A DNA stretch of 20,110 nt from Chloroflexota bacterium (GTDB taxonomy: Bacteria > Chloroflexota > Chloroflexia > Thermomicrobiales > JADLAZ01): NCBI GenBank assembly GCA_020849725.1, contig JADLAZ010000003.1, positions 1 through 20,110 of the forward strand, written 5' to 3'. The notes below the pieces were generated by a model. The model was not told the origin of the DNA, searched no databases, and was given only the letters and a program-made list of their open reading frames with translations. Below are positions 4,180-12,781 of this stretch, piece after piece (position 1 is the first letter of the stretch; each line of letters begins with the position of its first letter). The position numbers were made by a program, and so were the translations under genes.

Positions 4180-6902
4180 CGACGCTCGTCAGTGGGCTCC
4201 TGCTGGCGGCGCTGGTGGTGGCGCCCGGCTGGGTCACCGTGCGGGCGCTCATCGACTGGCCGCGCGAGCGCGGGTCGCCGGTCGAGCCAGTGGTCGTCGC
4301 GGTCGTGGCCGGTGTGCTAGTCACGGGCTGGCTGGCGCTGTTGCTGGTCGAGGTCGGCCAACTGCACCTGCCGCTGCTCGCCCTCCTCGTCGGCCTGACG
4401 ACGGCCGGCCTGGCCACCATCGCTCAGCGCCGCCGGCACAGCCTGCGACCGGACCCGGTTGCGTGGACGCCGGCCGATGCCGCTTTCGCCGCCATCGCGG
4501 TGGCGGCGTTGCTGCTGTTCGCGCGGCCCCACGAGACGGTCGTTGGCGGTACCGACGCTGGCGTCTACGCCAACACTGGCGCGTCGATCGCCCACACCGG
4601 CCGGCTGCTGATTGACGACCCGATCACGGCCAGTCTGGCGCCAGCGGCGCGCCTGCCGCGCGCGCAGACTGACACACCCGACATCGCGCCGGCCGGCGGC
4701 GACAGCGCCATCCGACATTTGATGCTGCGCTTGCCAGAAGGGCGCTTTCCGTTCGCGGACTACCTGCGGCTGGCTGGCTTCTACGTGCTGGACCTGCCGG
4801 CCGGCACGCTGACGCCGCAGTTCCTCCATCTGTATCCGACCTGGCTCGGTCTCTTCGGCCGCGCCCTTGGTGACGACGGTCTGCTGCTCGCCACCCCTGC
4901 GCTGGCCTGGCTCGGCGCGCTGATGGCTGGCCTGACCGCGTGGCGGCTGGCCGGTCCCTGGGTCGGCGTCGTGACGCTGCTGATCCTGTCGGCCAACGGG
5001 CTGCAGATCTGGTTTGCGCGCCAGTCGCTGTCGGAGGCACTGCTGCAATTGCTGCTCTGCACCGCCGCGTACGGCTGGGTCGCCGCGCACGACCCACCGC
5101 GCCAACCGAGGCGGGGCCTGGCCGCTCCTGGGATGGCTGTGCCGCGGACAGGGCCACTGCTGCTGGCTGGCATCGCGCTGGGCAGCCTGGCGCTGGCGCA
5201 CGCGCAGTTCACCTTCGCCTTCGCGCTCCTGCCGCCGCTGGCAGTCTGGCTCTGGTTGGCACGACGCTGGCACGCTGCCTACTGGGCCTTGTTTGGGCCC
5301 ATCGTCGTGCTGGCGCTGCACGCGGCGGTACACATCGTCATCTTCGCGCTCGGCTACTTCGAGGGCCTGTACCACCATGTCCTGCTCGACGCTTGGGACG
5401 CGCGCGCGCGGCTCGTGGCGCTCACGGCGATTGGGGCGCTGCTGCTGCTCCTCCTCAACTCCCTGCGCCCCCTCTGGTGGGCGCTGGTGACGCGGCCATG
5501 GCTGCGACGAGCGGCGCCGATCACGTTCGCTGCCGTCATCGCCGCCGGCCTCGCCTACGCCTACCTCGCGCGGCCGGGTCTGATCGCGCCGTCGGCGCTG
5601 GCCAATCCGGCCCACCTGGCCGGCTATATCGGAGCGCCCGTGCCGCCGGGTCCGGAAGCCAGCCTGGTGCGCCTGGGCTGGTACCTGTCGCCACTCGGCA
5701 TCGTCCTGGCCGCCATCGGCACGGTGGCGCTGGCCTACCGCTTCGATCAGCGCATGATGCTGCTGTTCGGCCTGACCGGCGTGTATGGCCTGGCCTTCAG
5801 CCTGGCCTCGTTCACGCACGAGAGCTACATCTACTCGCTGCGCCGGCTGGTGCCGATCGTGCTGCCCTTCGCCTGCCTGGCCGCCGCCTACGCTATCGTC
5901 GTCGTCATTCCCGATCTGCTCTCCTGGCGATCGGCCAGCTTGGCGCGGCGGCGCGTCGGCCAGGTCGCTGGCGCCGCCGCGCTTGGTGCGCTGCTGCTGT
6001 TCTTCGTCGCCACCGGCCGTACTATCGCCAGTCACATCGAGAACGGTGGTGTGCGCGACCAGATCGCCGCCGTCGCCGGCCAGTTCGCGCCGACCGACAT
6101 CATCCTGTTCGCTGGCCATCGCGACGAGCCGCACAAGCTGGCGACGCCGATGCGCTTCTTTCACGGCCTGGATGCGCTCGTCGTCAGCACCAACAACCCG
6201 CGCGGCGACCTGATCGAAGCCTGGCTCGACGAGCAGCAGCGCGCGGGACGGCGCATTCGGCTGGCGCTGGGCACGAACGGCGGCAAGTTGCTCCTGCCGA
6301 ATTACCAGCCCGAGCCAATTGGCACGATCGGGTTGACGCTGCGTGAGCTAGAGCGACTGGAGGATCAGAAACCGTTCAATATTCAAACAAACAGCCTGGA
6401 GTACACGATCTACGAGTTGCACCGCGCCACCGGCTCGCCTTTGCCGGGGCCGCCGTTCCGCTACCAGACCGGCCCGGGCGACGAATTAGCGACCGTCATC
6501 GGCTGGTACGGTCGCGAGATCGATGCCAGCGGCGTCGCCTACCGCTGGACGAATGGCGACGCCATGCTGCGCATCCCCTGGCCAGCGACGCGCGGCCCGC
6601 TGCACCTGCGGCTGCACCTGGCAGGCGGCGTCCGGCCAGCGGCGCTCGGTCCGGCCCAACTCAGTCTCTACCTGGCGCGCGGGCAGAACGACCGCACCGC
6701 GCCGCTGCTCGGCACGGTCACGCTCGGTGAGGGCTTCTCGACCGTGGAGATCACCATCCCCGCCGATGCCCTCCCGGATCAGCCAACCGGGCAGGCGATC
6801 GTGTGGCTGCGCAATGCCGCCTGGCAGCCGAGCGAGCATGGCCTGTCGGCCGACACGCGCCTGCTCGGCGTGCGGCTGGCCTGGCTCGAGTTGCTGCCGT
6901 AG
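4176..6902 (+). CDS. Large multi-pass membrane protein, GT-C (GT39/ArnT-like) glycosyltransferase type
   Basis: The 908-residue product starts directly with a membrane helix and has many more through about residue 620. After the fourth helix comes a long loop with GGTDAGVYANTG. D127 occupies the place of the catalytic acidic residue in the first external loop of lipid-phosphosugar-dependent GT-C enzymes. FLHLYPTWLGLFG and ANGLQIWFARQSLSEALLQL are further hallmarks. The last third is soluble and external: an alpha/beta segment (IILFAGHRDEPHKLATP onward) and a beta-rich end. Such proteins typically move a sugar from an undecaprenyl or dolichyl carrier to a surface acceptor; donor and acceptor are unknown. 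An in-frame TTG at 4086 would add 30 residues overlapping the peptidase gene; ATG 4176 is preferred because the first helix then begins at once. It ends five bases from the convergent SbcC gene. Confidence 0.75.
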   Translation: MTTLVSGLLLAALVVAPGWVTVRALIDWPRERGSPVEPVVVAVVAGVLVTGWLALLLVEVGQLHLPLLALLVGLTTAGLATIAQRRRHSLRPDPVAWTPADAAFAAIAVAALLLFARPHETVVGGTDAGVYANTGASIAHTGRLLIDDPITASLAPAARLPRAQTDTPDIAPAGGDSAIRHLMLRLPEGRFPFADYLRLAGFYVLDLPAGTLTPQFLHLYPTWLGLFGRALGDDGLLLATPALAWLGALMAGLTAWRLAGPWVGVVTLLILSANGLQIWFARQSLSEALLQLLLCTAAYGWVAAHDPPRQPRRGLAAPGMAVPRTGPLLLAGIALGSLALAHAQFTFAFALLPPLAVWLWLARRWHAAYWALFGPIVVLALHAAVHIVIFALGYFEGLYHHVLLDAWDARARLVALTAIGALLLLLLNSLRPLWWALVTRPWLRRAAPITFAAVIAAGLAYAYLARPGLIAPSALANPAHLAGYIGAPVPPGPEASLVRLGWYLSPLGIVLAAIGTVALAYRFDQRMMLLFGLTGVYGLAFSLASFTHESYIYSLRRLVPIVLPFACLAAAYAIVVVIPDLLSWRSASLARRRVGQVAGAAALGALLLFFVATGRTIASHIENGGVRDQIAAVAGQFAPTDIILFAGHRDEPHKLATPMRFFHGLDALVVSTNNPRGDLIEAWLDEQQRAGRRIRLALGTNGGKLLLPNYQPEPIGTIGLTLRELERLEDQKPFNIQTNSLEYTIYELHRATGSPLPGPPFRYQTGPGDELATVIGWYGREIDASGVAYRWTNGDAMLRIPWPATRGPLHLRLHLAGGVRPAALGPAQLSLYLARGQNDRTAPLLGTVTLGEGFSTVEITIPADALPDQPTGQAIVWLRNAAWQPSEHGLSADTRLLGVRLAWLELLP

Positions 6903-6907
6903 GCGCG

Positions 6908-9487
6908 CTAGCGCACGAGGATCGTCGAGCCGTCCACGCCTTTCGTCACCTCGACCTGGGTCGGAAATTCATCGCGGATGTCGGCCAGGTGTGTAATCAC
7001 CAGCACGGTCGAGAAGACCGACTCGACCGAGCGGATCGCCTCAATCAGCCCCTCGCGCCCGCGCGCGTCCTGCGTGCCGAAGCCTTCGTCGACGATCAGC
7101 AACTGCAACTGTGCGCCGGCACGGCGGGTCAGCAGTCGACTCAGCGCGACCCGAATGGCGAAATTAACGCGGAACTGCTCGCCGCCAGAGTAGTTCTCAT
7201 AGCGGCGCTCGCCCACCTCGTCACGAATGATTACGTCCAGCGTCTCGCGCGCTTCACCGGCGCGCGTGCCGCGCTGCGTCCGAAACTCGACCCGCATCGT
7301 GTTGCCCGGCATCCGGTCGAGCAATTCGTTGGCCTCGTCCTGCAACTCCGGCACGACAGTCTCGATGATCATGGCCTGAATGCCGTTCCGACCAAAGGCC
7401 TCGCTCAGTTCTTTGAGCATCTCGCGCTCGTCGGTCAGATGACGCCACTCGCCCTCGGCCGTCACCAGCCCCTCGCGCGCCTGACGGCAGGTATCCAGTT
7501 GCACCTGGACTCGGCCAAGCGACCGCTCCAGGTCGGCCCTCTGCCGGCGTGTGGCCTCAAGCCGACTGGCCAGGTCAGCCTCGCGCGCCCGCAGCGCCGG
7601 CACCTGCTGTACGGTCTGGCGCAGCATCGCCACCGTCGCCACGTCCCGTGCCAGCCGCTCGGTCAATTCTGCCTGCATCGTGCGGTAGTTCGCGAGCTTC
7701 GCCTCCTCTTCTGGGCGCCGCTGCGCGGCCGCACGCACATCTAGGCGCATCTGGGCGAAGGGCGCCAGCCGCTGCTCGGCGGCAGCGGCCGCCTGATGCG
7801 CGGCGTCGTCGAACTGCTGCGCCGCGATCTCGGCCGTCAGCCGCCCGAGCGTCGCCCTATCCTCGACGGCGAACGCCTCGCGCTGGAGCCGTTCGGTGAC
7901 GTCGACCAGCGCCACCTGCAGCGCCGCTTGCTCGGCCTGCGCCTGCCGGGCCTGGTCCAACTGCTCGGCGAGGCGCGCCTCATGCCGCGCCTCGATCTCG
8001 GCCCGGTCGCGCCGCATCTGGAGTTCTTTGACCTCCTCGACACAGCGCGCGACCTCCGCCGCAAGCGCAGCGACCTGGACCTCATTCGCTCGGTAGCGCT
8101 CCTTCAGCTGCTGGCCCTCGCGCCGGTCGTCGTCAAGCGCCCGCTGCTGATCGTCCGGACCGAGGGCACGATTGCAGACGGGACAAACGGCGCCGGCGGC
8201 CTCCAACTGCTCCATCCGCACCTTTAGACGCTTCATCTCGGCCATCAGGCTCCCGTTCGCGCCGGTCAACTCGGCGGCCTGGCCGTGCAGGCGCTGCTGC
8301 TGCTCCTGGAGTGCGGAGATGTCACCAGTCAGGCGGGTCGCTTCGGTCGCCGACCGCGCCAGCGTTTCGCGCTTCGCCTCCAGCGCCGGCACGGTGCGTG
8401 CCACCGCGTCCAGGTCGCTCAGGCGTCGCGACTTGTCGCGCTGGTCGCGCAGCAGGTCGTCGCGCGCCCGCTCGACTGCCCGCTCGGCGCGATGGCGCTG
8501 CTCTTCCAGCGCCCGAACCGCCCGCAGCGCGCGGTCGAGCGCCGCCCGCCGCTGCTGCGCCGCCACCAACTCGTCCGCGCCGGCCTCGATCTCGTCGCGG
8601 CGCGCTAGCAGCGCCGTCAGCGCCGCCAGATCGCGCTCGACGCCAGCGACGACTCCGGCTAATTGGCGCACCATGCCGTCATCTTTCTGACGCTGCGCCT
8701 CCAGCAACCGCAGATGCTGCTCCTGCTGGTCCAGCATGGCGACCTGCTGGTGTGCCGCCTGGTGCTCGCCGGTCAGGCGCTCGACCAGCGCCTCGGCCTG
8801 CGCCAGCGCCGCCTGCTGGCGCGCTTCTTCGCTCAGGCAGTCGGCCTCACCGGCGACAACCTGTCGCAATCGCGCCAAATCAGCCTCGAGCGCGCGCACA
8901 TCGTCGGTGAGGTGACGTGCCCGCTCGCGCGCCCGCTGCTCGAGACCGTCGTACACGCCCAGGCCCAGGATATCGGCCAGCACACGCTTGCGCTCGCCGG
9001 CCGGCTTGGTGGTGAACTCGTCGGCCCGTCCCTGGACCAGGAAGGCCGAGTTGATGAACGTGTCATACTCCATCTTTAGCAAGTCGATGATACGCGCCTG
9101 CGTCTCGCGCACGCCGTCGCCGCTGAGCGAGCGCCAGACGCCATCGGTGTCGAGTGTCTGCAGATCGAGCCAGGTCCGGGCTGCGCCGACGCCGCCTGCG
9201 CGCGTGGCGGCGCCCCGGCGCAGCCGGCGGCTGACACGGTAGTCCTGCTCGCCCAACCGGTAGGTGAACTCCACCCTCGCCTCGTTTGCGCCGAGATGGA
9301 TCAGGTCAACGTCGCTGGCGCAGCGGCTCTGGCCCCAGAGCGCCCAGGTCATCGCGTCGAGCAGCGCCGACTTGCCGGCGCCGTTCTCGCCGGTCAGACA
9401 AGCCAGCCGCACATCCGCCAGCGCCAGCGGCGGCACACCCTCGCGGTAGCACAGGAAGTTGTGCAGGCTCAACTCCAGCGGAACCAT
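6908..9487 (-). CDS. sbcC: SbcC/Rad50-type SMC-like ATPase with zinc hook
   Basis: The 859-residue product is arranged as ATPase half, coiled coil, hook, coiled coil, ATPase half. LTGENGAGKSALLDAM carries Walker A (G33-S40). A Q-rich, charged coiled coil leads to the Rad50 zinc hook CPVC (C435, C438), and the coil then returns. The C-terminal lobe has QAMIIETVVPELQDEANELL, the ABC signature SGGEQ (S767) and Walker B LLIVDEGFGTQD (D800, E801). Such proteins dimerise through the hook and work with the SbcD/Mre11 nuclease on DNA ends and hairpins. SbcD is absent here, which is unusual because the two are often adjacent. It is shorter than E. coli SbcC (1048 residues). ATG 9487 follows GAAGGGAGAG. 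The stop lies convergent with the membrane-protein gene inside the palindrome GCGCTAGCGC, with no terminator between. Confidence 0.9.
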   Translation of the reverse strand: MVPLELSLHNFLCYREGVPPLALADVRLACLTGENGAGKSALLDAMTWALWGQSRCASDVDLIHLGANEARVEFTYRLGEQDYRVSRRLRRGAATRAGGVGAARTWLDLQTLDTDGVWRSLSGDGVRETQARIIDLLKMEYDTFINSAFLVQGRADEFTTKPAGERKRVLADILGLGVYDGLEQRARERARHLTDDVRALEADLARLRQVVAGEADCLSEEARQQAALAQAEALVERLTGEHQAAHQQVAMLDQQEQHLRLLEAQRQKDDGMVRQLAGVVAGVERDLAALTALLARRDEIEAGADELVAAQQRRAALDRALRAVRALEEQRHRAERAVERARDDLLRDQRDKSRRLSDLDAVARTVPALEAKRETLARSATEATRLTGDISALQEQQQRLHGQAAELTGANGSLMAEMKRLKVRMEQLEAAGAVCPVCNRALGPDDQQRALDDDRREGQQLKERYRANEVQVAALAAEVARCVEEVKELQMRRDRAEIEARHEARLAEQLDQARQAQAEQAALQVALVDVTERLQREAFAVEDRATLGRLTAEIAAQQFDDAAHQAAAAAEQRLAPFAQMRLDVRAAAQRRPEEEAKLANYRTMQAELTERLARDVATVAMLRQTVQQVPALRAREADLASRLEATRRQRADLERSLGRVQVQLDTCRQAREGLVTAEGEWRHLTDEREMLKELSEAFGRNGIQAMIIETVVPELQDEANELLDRMPGNTMRVEFRTQRGTRAGEARETLDVIIRDEVGERRYENYSGGEQFRVNFAIRVALSRLLTRRAGAQLQLLIVDEGFGTQDARGREGLIEAIRSVESVFSTVLVITHLADIRDEFPTQVEVTKGVDGSTILVR

Positions 9488-9523
9488 GGCTCTCCCTTCA
9501 CCGCCACCACACGCACCAGAACA

Positions 9524-9529
9524 AGTGTA
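9524..9529 (-). promoter_or_regulatory. Possible -10 box of the SbcC gene
   Basis: On the minus strand TACACT lies about 36 bases before the ATG at 9487. The -35 region is not recognisable. It would let sbcC be transcribed separately from the M20 gene that ends 81 bases further upstream. Confidence 0.3.
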
Positions 9530-9558
9530 CCGAGTCGAGGACTCCCTCAGCATCAGGA

Positions 9559-9573
9559 CGCCGGCCACCGGCG
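9559..9573 (-). terminator. Short GC hairpin between the M20 and SbcC genes
   Basis: CGCCGG and CCGGCG flank a three-base loop (6-bp stem), 38 bases beyond the M20 stop. There is no T-tract, so an intrinsic terminator is uncertain. Confidence 0.22.
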
Positions 9574-9610
9574 CTGGCTTCACCCATGCCCGCGCCGCCG
9601 CGATGCATTC

Positions 9611-10978
9611 TCAGGCTTCCTCCGCCAGAGCGAGCAGCAGCGCCGCGCCGGTCCGGATGCCGCCGAAGAACCGATCGACCTCGAGGTTCTCGTTCGGGGC
9701 ATGGTTACCCTCGTCGGCGTTCGCGTAGGGCACGCCGAACGCGGGGATGCCGAGCGTCTTGGTGAAGACGTAGTCCGGCAGGCTGCCGCCCAGCGCTGGC
9801 ACGAGCAGCGGCTCCGCACCCTGCGCCACCACCATTGCCCGCTGGATGGGCACGGCCCATGGGGAATTCAGCGGCGTCTTGGACGGCTCCATGCCACACT
9901 GCAGCACTGCTTCGACCGACGGTGCGTGGCGCTGCACGTGCGCGACGACCCTGGCCCAGATGTCGTCCACCGTCTGCGCCTCCACCAGCCGGATGTCGCA
10001 CTTGGCAACCGCCTCGTGCGGCAGAACGGTCTTGGAGCCGGGGCCGCCGTAGCCGCCGTGCAGGCCGTTGACCGTCAGCGTCGGCCAGGCGGCTAGGCGC
10101 TCGGCGTAGCCGCGGCCGGGTGGTGCGTCGAAGGTGGCCAGGCCCAGCTGCGCTCGGATCGCGGCCTCGTCGACGGGCTGCACCGCCAGCACCCGCCGCT
10201 CGTCGGCCGTCAGAGGCAGCACGCGGTCGTAGAAGCCGCCAATCGTAATCTCGCCCTGCTCGTTCTTCATGCTCGCCAGCAGGTGGATGAGCGTCCACAG
10301 CGGGTTCGGCGCAACACCGCCCCAGTTGCCGGAGTGAAGGTCGCGATTCGCTCCGCGCGCCCGCAACTCAAAGCTCAGGACGCCGCGCACACCGAACAGA
10401 ATGCGCGAGCGTCCCGACTCGTCGACCGGGCCATCGCTAGTGATCACCAGGTCGGCCTGCAGCCGATCGCGGTAGCGCGCCACAACCTCCGGCATGTGTG
10501 GGCTGCCGACCTCCTCCTCGCCCTCGAGCAGCACCGTCACGTTGCACGGCAGCGCACCACGGGTGGCCAGCAGTGCCTCGATCGCCAGCAGGTTGGCGAA
10601 GTGCTGGCCCTTATTGTCGCCAGCGCCCCGGGCGTAGATGCGACCGTCGCGCAGCGCCGGCTCGAACGGCGGCGTCACCCAGGCGTCAAGCGGGTCGGGC
10701 GGCTGCACGTCGTAGTGGCCGTAGAGCAGCACAGTCGGCCGCCCCGGCGCACCATGCCAGGCGCCGATCACGACCGGCCAGCCACCGGTCGGCAGGATGT
10801 CGGTGGTCAGCCCGATCTGCCGCATCACGCCGGCGATGTACGACGCGACGTCGTCGATGCCGTGACCATGGGCGCTGATGCTCGGCCGGCGCAGGTAGTC
10901 GAACAGCCGATCAAGCAAGGACTGGTGGCGCGTGGCGATGAATGCGTCAACGTCGGTCAACGTGAGCGAGCCGGTCAT
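9611..10978 (-). CDS. M20 family metallo-dipeptidase/carboxypeptidase
   Basis: The 455-residue product carries the full M20 (carnosinase/PepV/CPG2-like) metal site. TVLLYGHYDVQP gives H88 and D90; ARGAGDNKGQ gives the bridging D121. EGEEEVGS gives the catalytic glutamate and metal glutamate (E155, E156), TSDGP gives D182, and GNHAPNENL near the C-terminus gives H426. Two zinc ions are expected, with hydrolysis of dipeptides or N-acyl amino acids in the cytoplasm. The lid (dimerisation) domain lies between, with FGVRGVLSFELRARG and DLHSGNWGG. ATG 10978 follows AGGAGG at suitable spacing; the longer open frame upstream is not conserved-looking. A 196-base gap with a 9-bp hairpin separates it from the gene upstream, so it may be its own unit. 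Confidence 0.92.
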   Translation of the reverse strand: MTGSLTLTDVDAFIATRHQSLLDRLFDYLRRPSISAHGHGIDDVASYIAGVMRQIGLTTDILPTGGWPVVIGAWHGAPGRPTVLLYGHYDVQPPDPLDAWVTPPFEPALRDGRIYARGAGDNKGQHFANLLAIEALLATRGALPCNVTVLLEGEEEVGSPHMPEVVARYRDRLQADLVITSDGPVDESGRSRILFGVRGVLSFELRARGANRDLHSGNWGGVAPNPLWTLIHLLASMKNEQGEITIGGFYDRVLPLTADERRVLAVQPVDEAAIRAQLGLATFDAPPGRGYAERLAAWPTLTVNGLHGGYGGPGSKTVLPHEAVAKCDIRLVEAQTVDDIWARVVAHVQRHAPSVEAVLQCGMEPSKTPLNSPWAVPIQRAMVVAQGAEPLLVPALGGSLPDYVFTKTLGIPAFGVPYANADEGNHAPNENLEVDRFFGGIRTGAALLLALAEEA

Positions 10979-11135
10979 GGAAGCCGCCTCCTGGTTGCTG
11001 GTGACATGCCGGCCGCGCCGACCCGGCTGCCTGATTGTGCCCGATGTCACCCGCACGCGGGGCCGACCGTGAGAGCTGGCAACCAGAGGCCGTCGTGCAG
11101 ACCACCTGCCTGACCGGCGTTGCCATGAGCGTCGA

Positions 11136-11157
11136 CGGCGGTGCGGCTGCACCGCCG
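11136..11157 (-). terminator. 9-bp hairpin downstream of the thiamine-diphosphate enzyme gene
   Basis: CGGCGGTGC (11136-11144), loop GGCT, then GCACCGCCG (11149-11157): a perfect 9-bp stem 18 bases beyond the stop of the minus-strand gene. No T-run follows on the minus strand, so termination, if any, may rely on Rho or on the stem alone. Nothing else is recognised in the gap 10979-11174. Confidence 0.35.
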
Positions 11158-11174
11158 AAGGCAGCGACGCCCTC

Positions 11175-12763
11175 TCACACCGGGTCGGCCGGACTGGGCA
11201 CGCTCGCAATCAGCACATTGACGCAGGCCGGGCGACCGCACTCCAACGCGCGCTTCAGCGCCGGGCGCAGCTCAGCCAGTGCGCGCACGAACTCGCCGTG
11301 CGCGCCCAGCGCGCGCGCCACGTCGTCGTAGCGCGCCGGCAGCAGGTCGGCCGCCACGACGCGCCCGGCACCGTAGAGTGCCACCTGCCGGTGTCTCTCG
11401 GCCGCCCAGGCGGCGTCGTTGCCCACGACGACGACCAGCGGCACACTGTGCCGCACGGCCGTGTCCAATTCCATCAGGTGGTAGCCGGCCGTGCCGTCAC
11501 CGACAAAGGCGACCGACGGCTGAGTCGGCCGGGCCAGCCGAGCCGCGATCGCAAACGGGATTGCCGGCCCGAGCATGCCGAACTTGCCGTTGACCAGTCC
11601 GACCGCGTCCGCGCCACCCATGCCCCAGCGCGCCCACTGGGCGAACTCCCACCATCAATGCTGACTGACGCGGCCGGCGGCAGGAGGGCGCGCATTTCGG
11701 CGGCGACGCGCAGCGGATGGATCGGCGTTGCCATCGACGTCGCTGCTGCCGCGTGCCGGGCCTCACCGGCGGCCCGCAACTCGTCGATCTGCGCCCGCCA
11801 GGCCGACCGATCCGCCGCTTGAGCCGGCAGGGTATCGGTCAGCTGGCGCACGACGGTCAGCGCGTCTCCGACGAGGACCCTGCCGGACGCCAGCTCGTCG
11901 GCATCCGGCTCGATCGCGATGGAGATGGCGTCCGCCGCTAGCGCCTTTGGCCCACCGAAGGCGAGGGCGAAGTCGCGCGGGGCCAGCACCAGCACGGCAT
12001 CGGCCAGAGGCACGGCCTGGCCGGCGCCGTGGAGCGCCGGGTCGGTCAGGCCGCGCGGGCTATCCAGCACCAGCAGTGGCGCGCCGAGCCGCTCGGCTAA
12101 CCCTGCCAGCGCCGCCCCGAGACGCGCGCCGCGTGCCGGCGGTCCTGCGACGATAAGTGGGCGCGCGGCGCGGTGCAGTCGCTCGGCCGCGGCGGCCACA
12201 TCGGCCGCGGCGGCCGCCCGCGCCACTGGCAGACAGGCAGCCAGGTCCAGTGGTACGGCATCGGTTGCCGCCGCCAGCACGTCAGACGGCACGGTCAGGT
12301 GGACCGGGCCAGGTCGGCCGGTCAGCATCGTCCGCCAGGCCCAGGCCAGCGCCTCGGCCATGTCGCCTGCCCGTGTGACGCGCCGGGCCGCCTTGCACAC
12401 CGGTGTCGCCAGCGCCGCCTGGTCCAGCTCCTGGAAGCCGCCGCGGCCGTCGTGGCGGGTGTCGCTGCCACCGCTGAGCCAGAGCAACGGAACCTCGTTG
12501 CGCAGCGCGTTGGCGCTGGCGGTGATCGTGTTGGTGTGGCCGGGCCCGGCGGAGACCAGACAGACCCCCGGCACGTCGCGCAGGCGCGCCCACGCTTCGG
12601 CCATGTGGCCGGCGGCGGCCTCGTGGCGGGTGTCGGTCACGGCGATGCCGGCATCCAGGCAGGCGTCATAGATCGTCAGGATCTGGTTGCCGGACAGCGT
12701 GAACAGGCGCTCGACGCCAAGTCGCGCCAGCCCATCGACTAGCAGCTTCGCGCCGGTGGCCAT
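11175..12763 (-). pseudogene. Thiamine-diphosphate-dependent enzyme (acetolactate-synthase-like), frameshifted
   Basis: The N-terminal frame from ATG 12763 has the ThDP-enzyme PYR domain with activating glutamate E48 (TRHEAAAGHMAEAWARL), the SAGPGHTNTI and GRPGPVHLTVPSDV motifs, and the central domain. Near 11648 it loses homology just after VSIDGG. The next frame then supplies the missing C-terminal domain: FAQWARWGMGGADAVG, KFGMLGPAIPFAIAARLA and the ThDP/Mg motif GDGTAGYHLMELD...VVVGND. Adding one base in the G-run (plus-strand CCC 11648-11650) restores a single 529-residue protein of normal family length. All other motifs look intact, so the break is recent or a sequencing error. The conserved E48 argues against glyoxylate carboligase; the substrate is unknown. 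Start has GGAGG ahead, 18 bases after the HAD gene, so it belongs to that operon. Confidence 0.85.
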
Positions 12764-12781
12764 GCCGCCTCCTTGCTGTTG

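Noticed and set aside
4317..6164. A 615-codon open frame on the minus strand opposite the membrane-protein gene
   Set aside because: It is rich in Q, R, G and E with no domain pattern, lacks a ribosome site, and lies antisense to a gene with clear membrane helices and motifs. Long antisense frames are common in GC-rich DNA.
4940..6346. A 468-codon plus-strand frame inside the membrane-protein gene
   Set aside because: Low-complexity Arg/Ala/Gly composition, shifted frame of a well-supported gene, no start signals.
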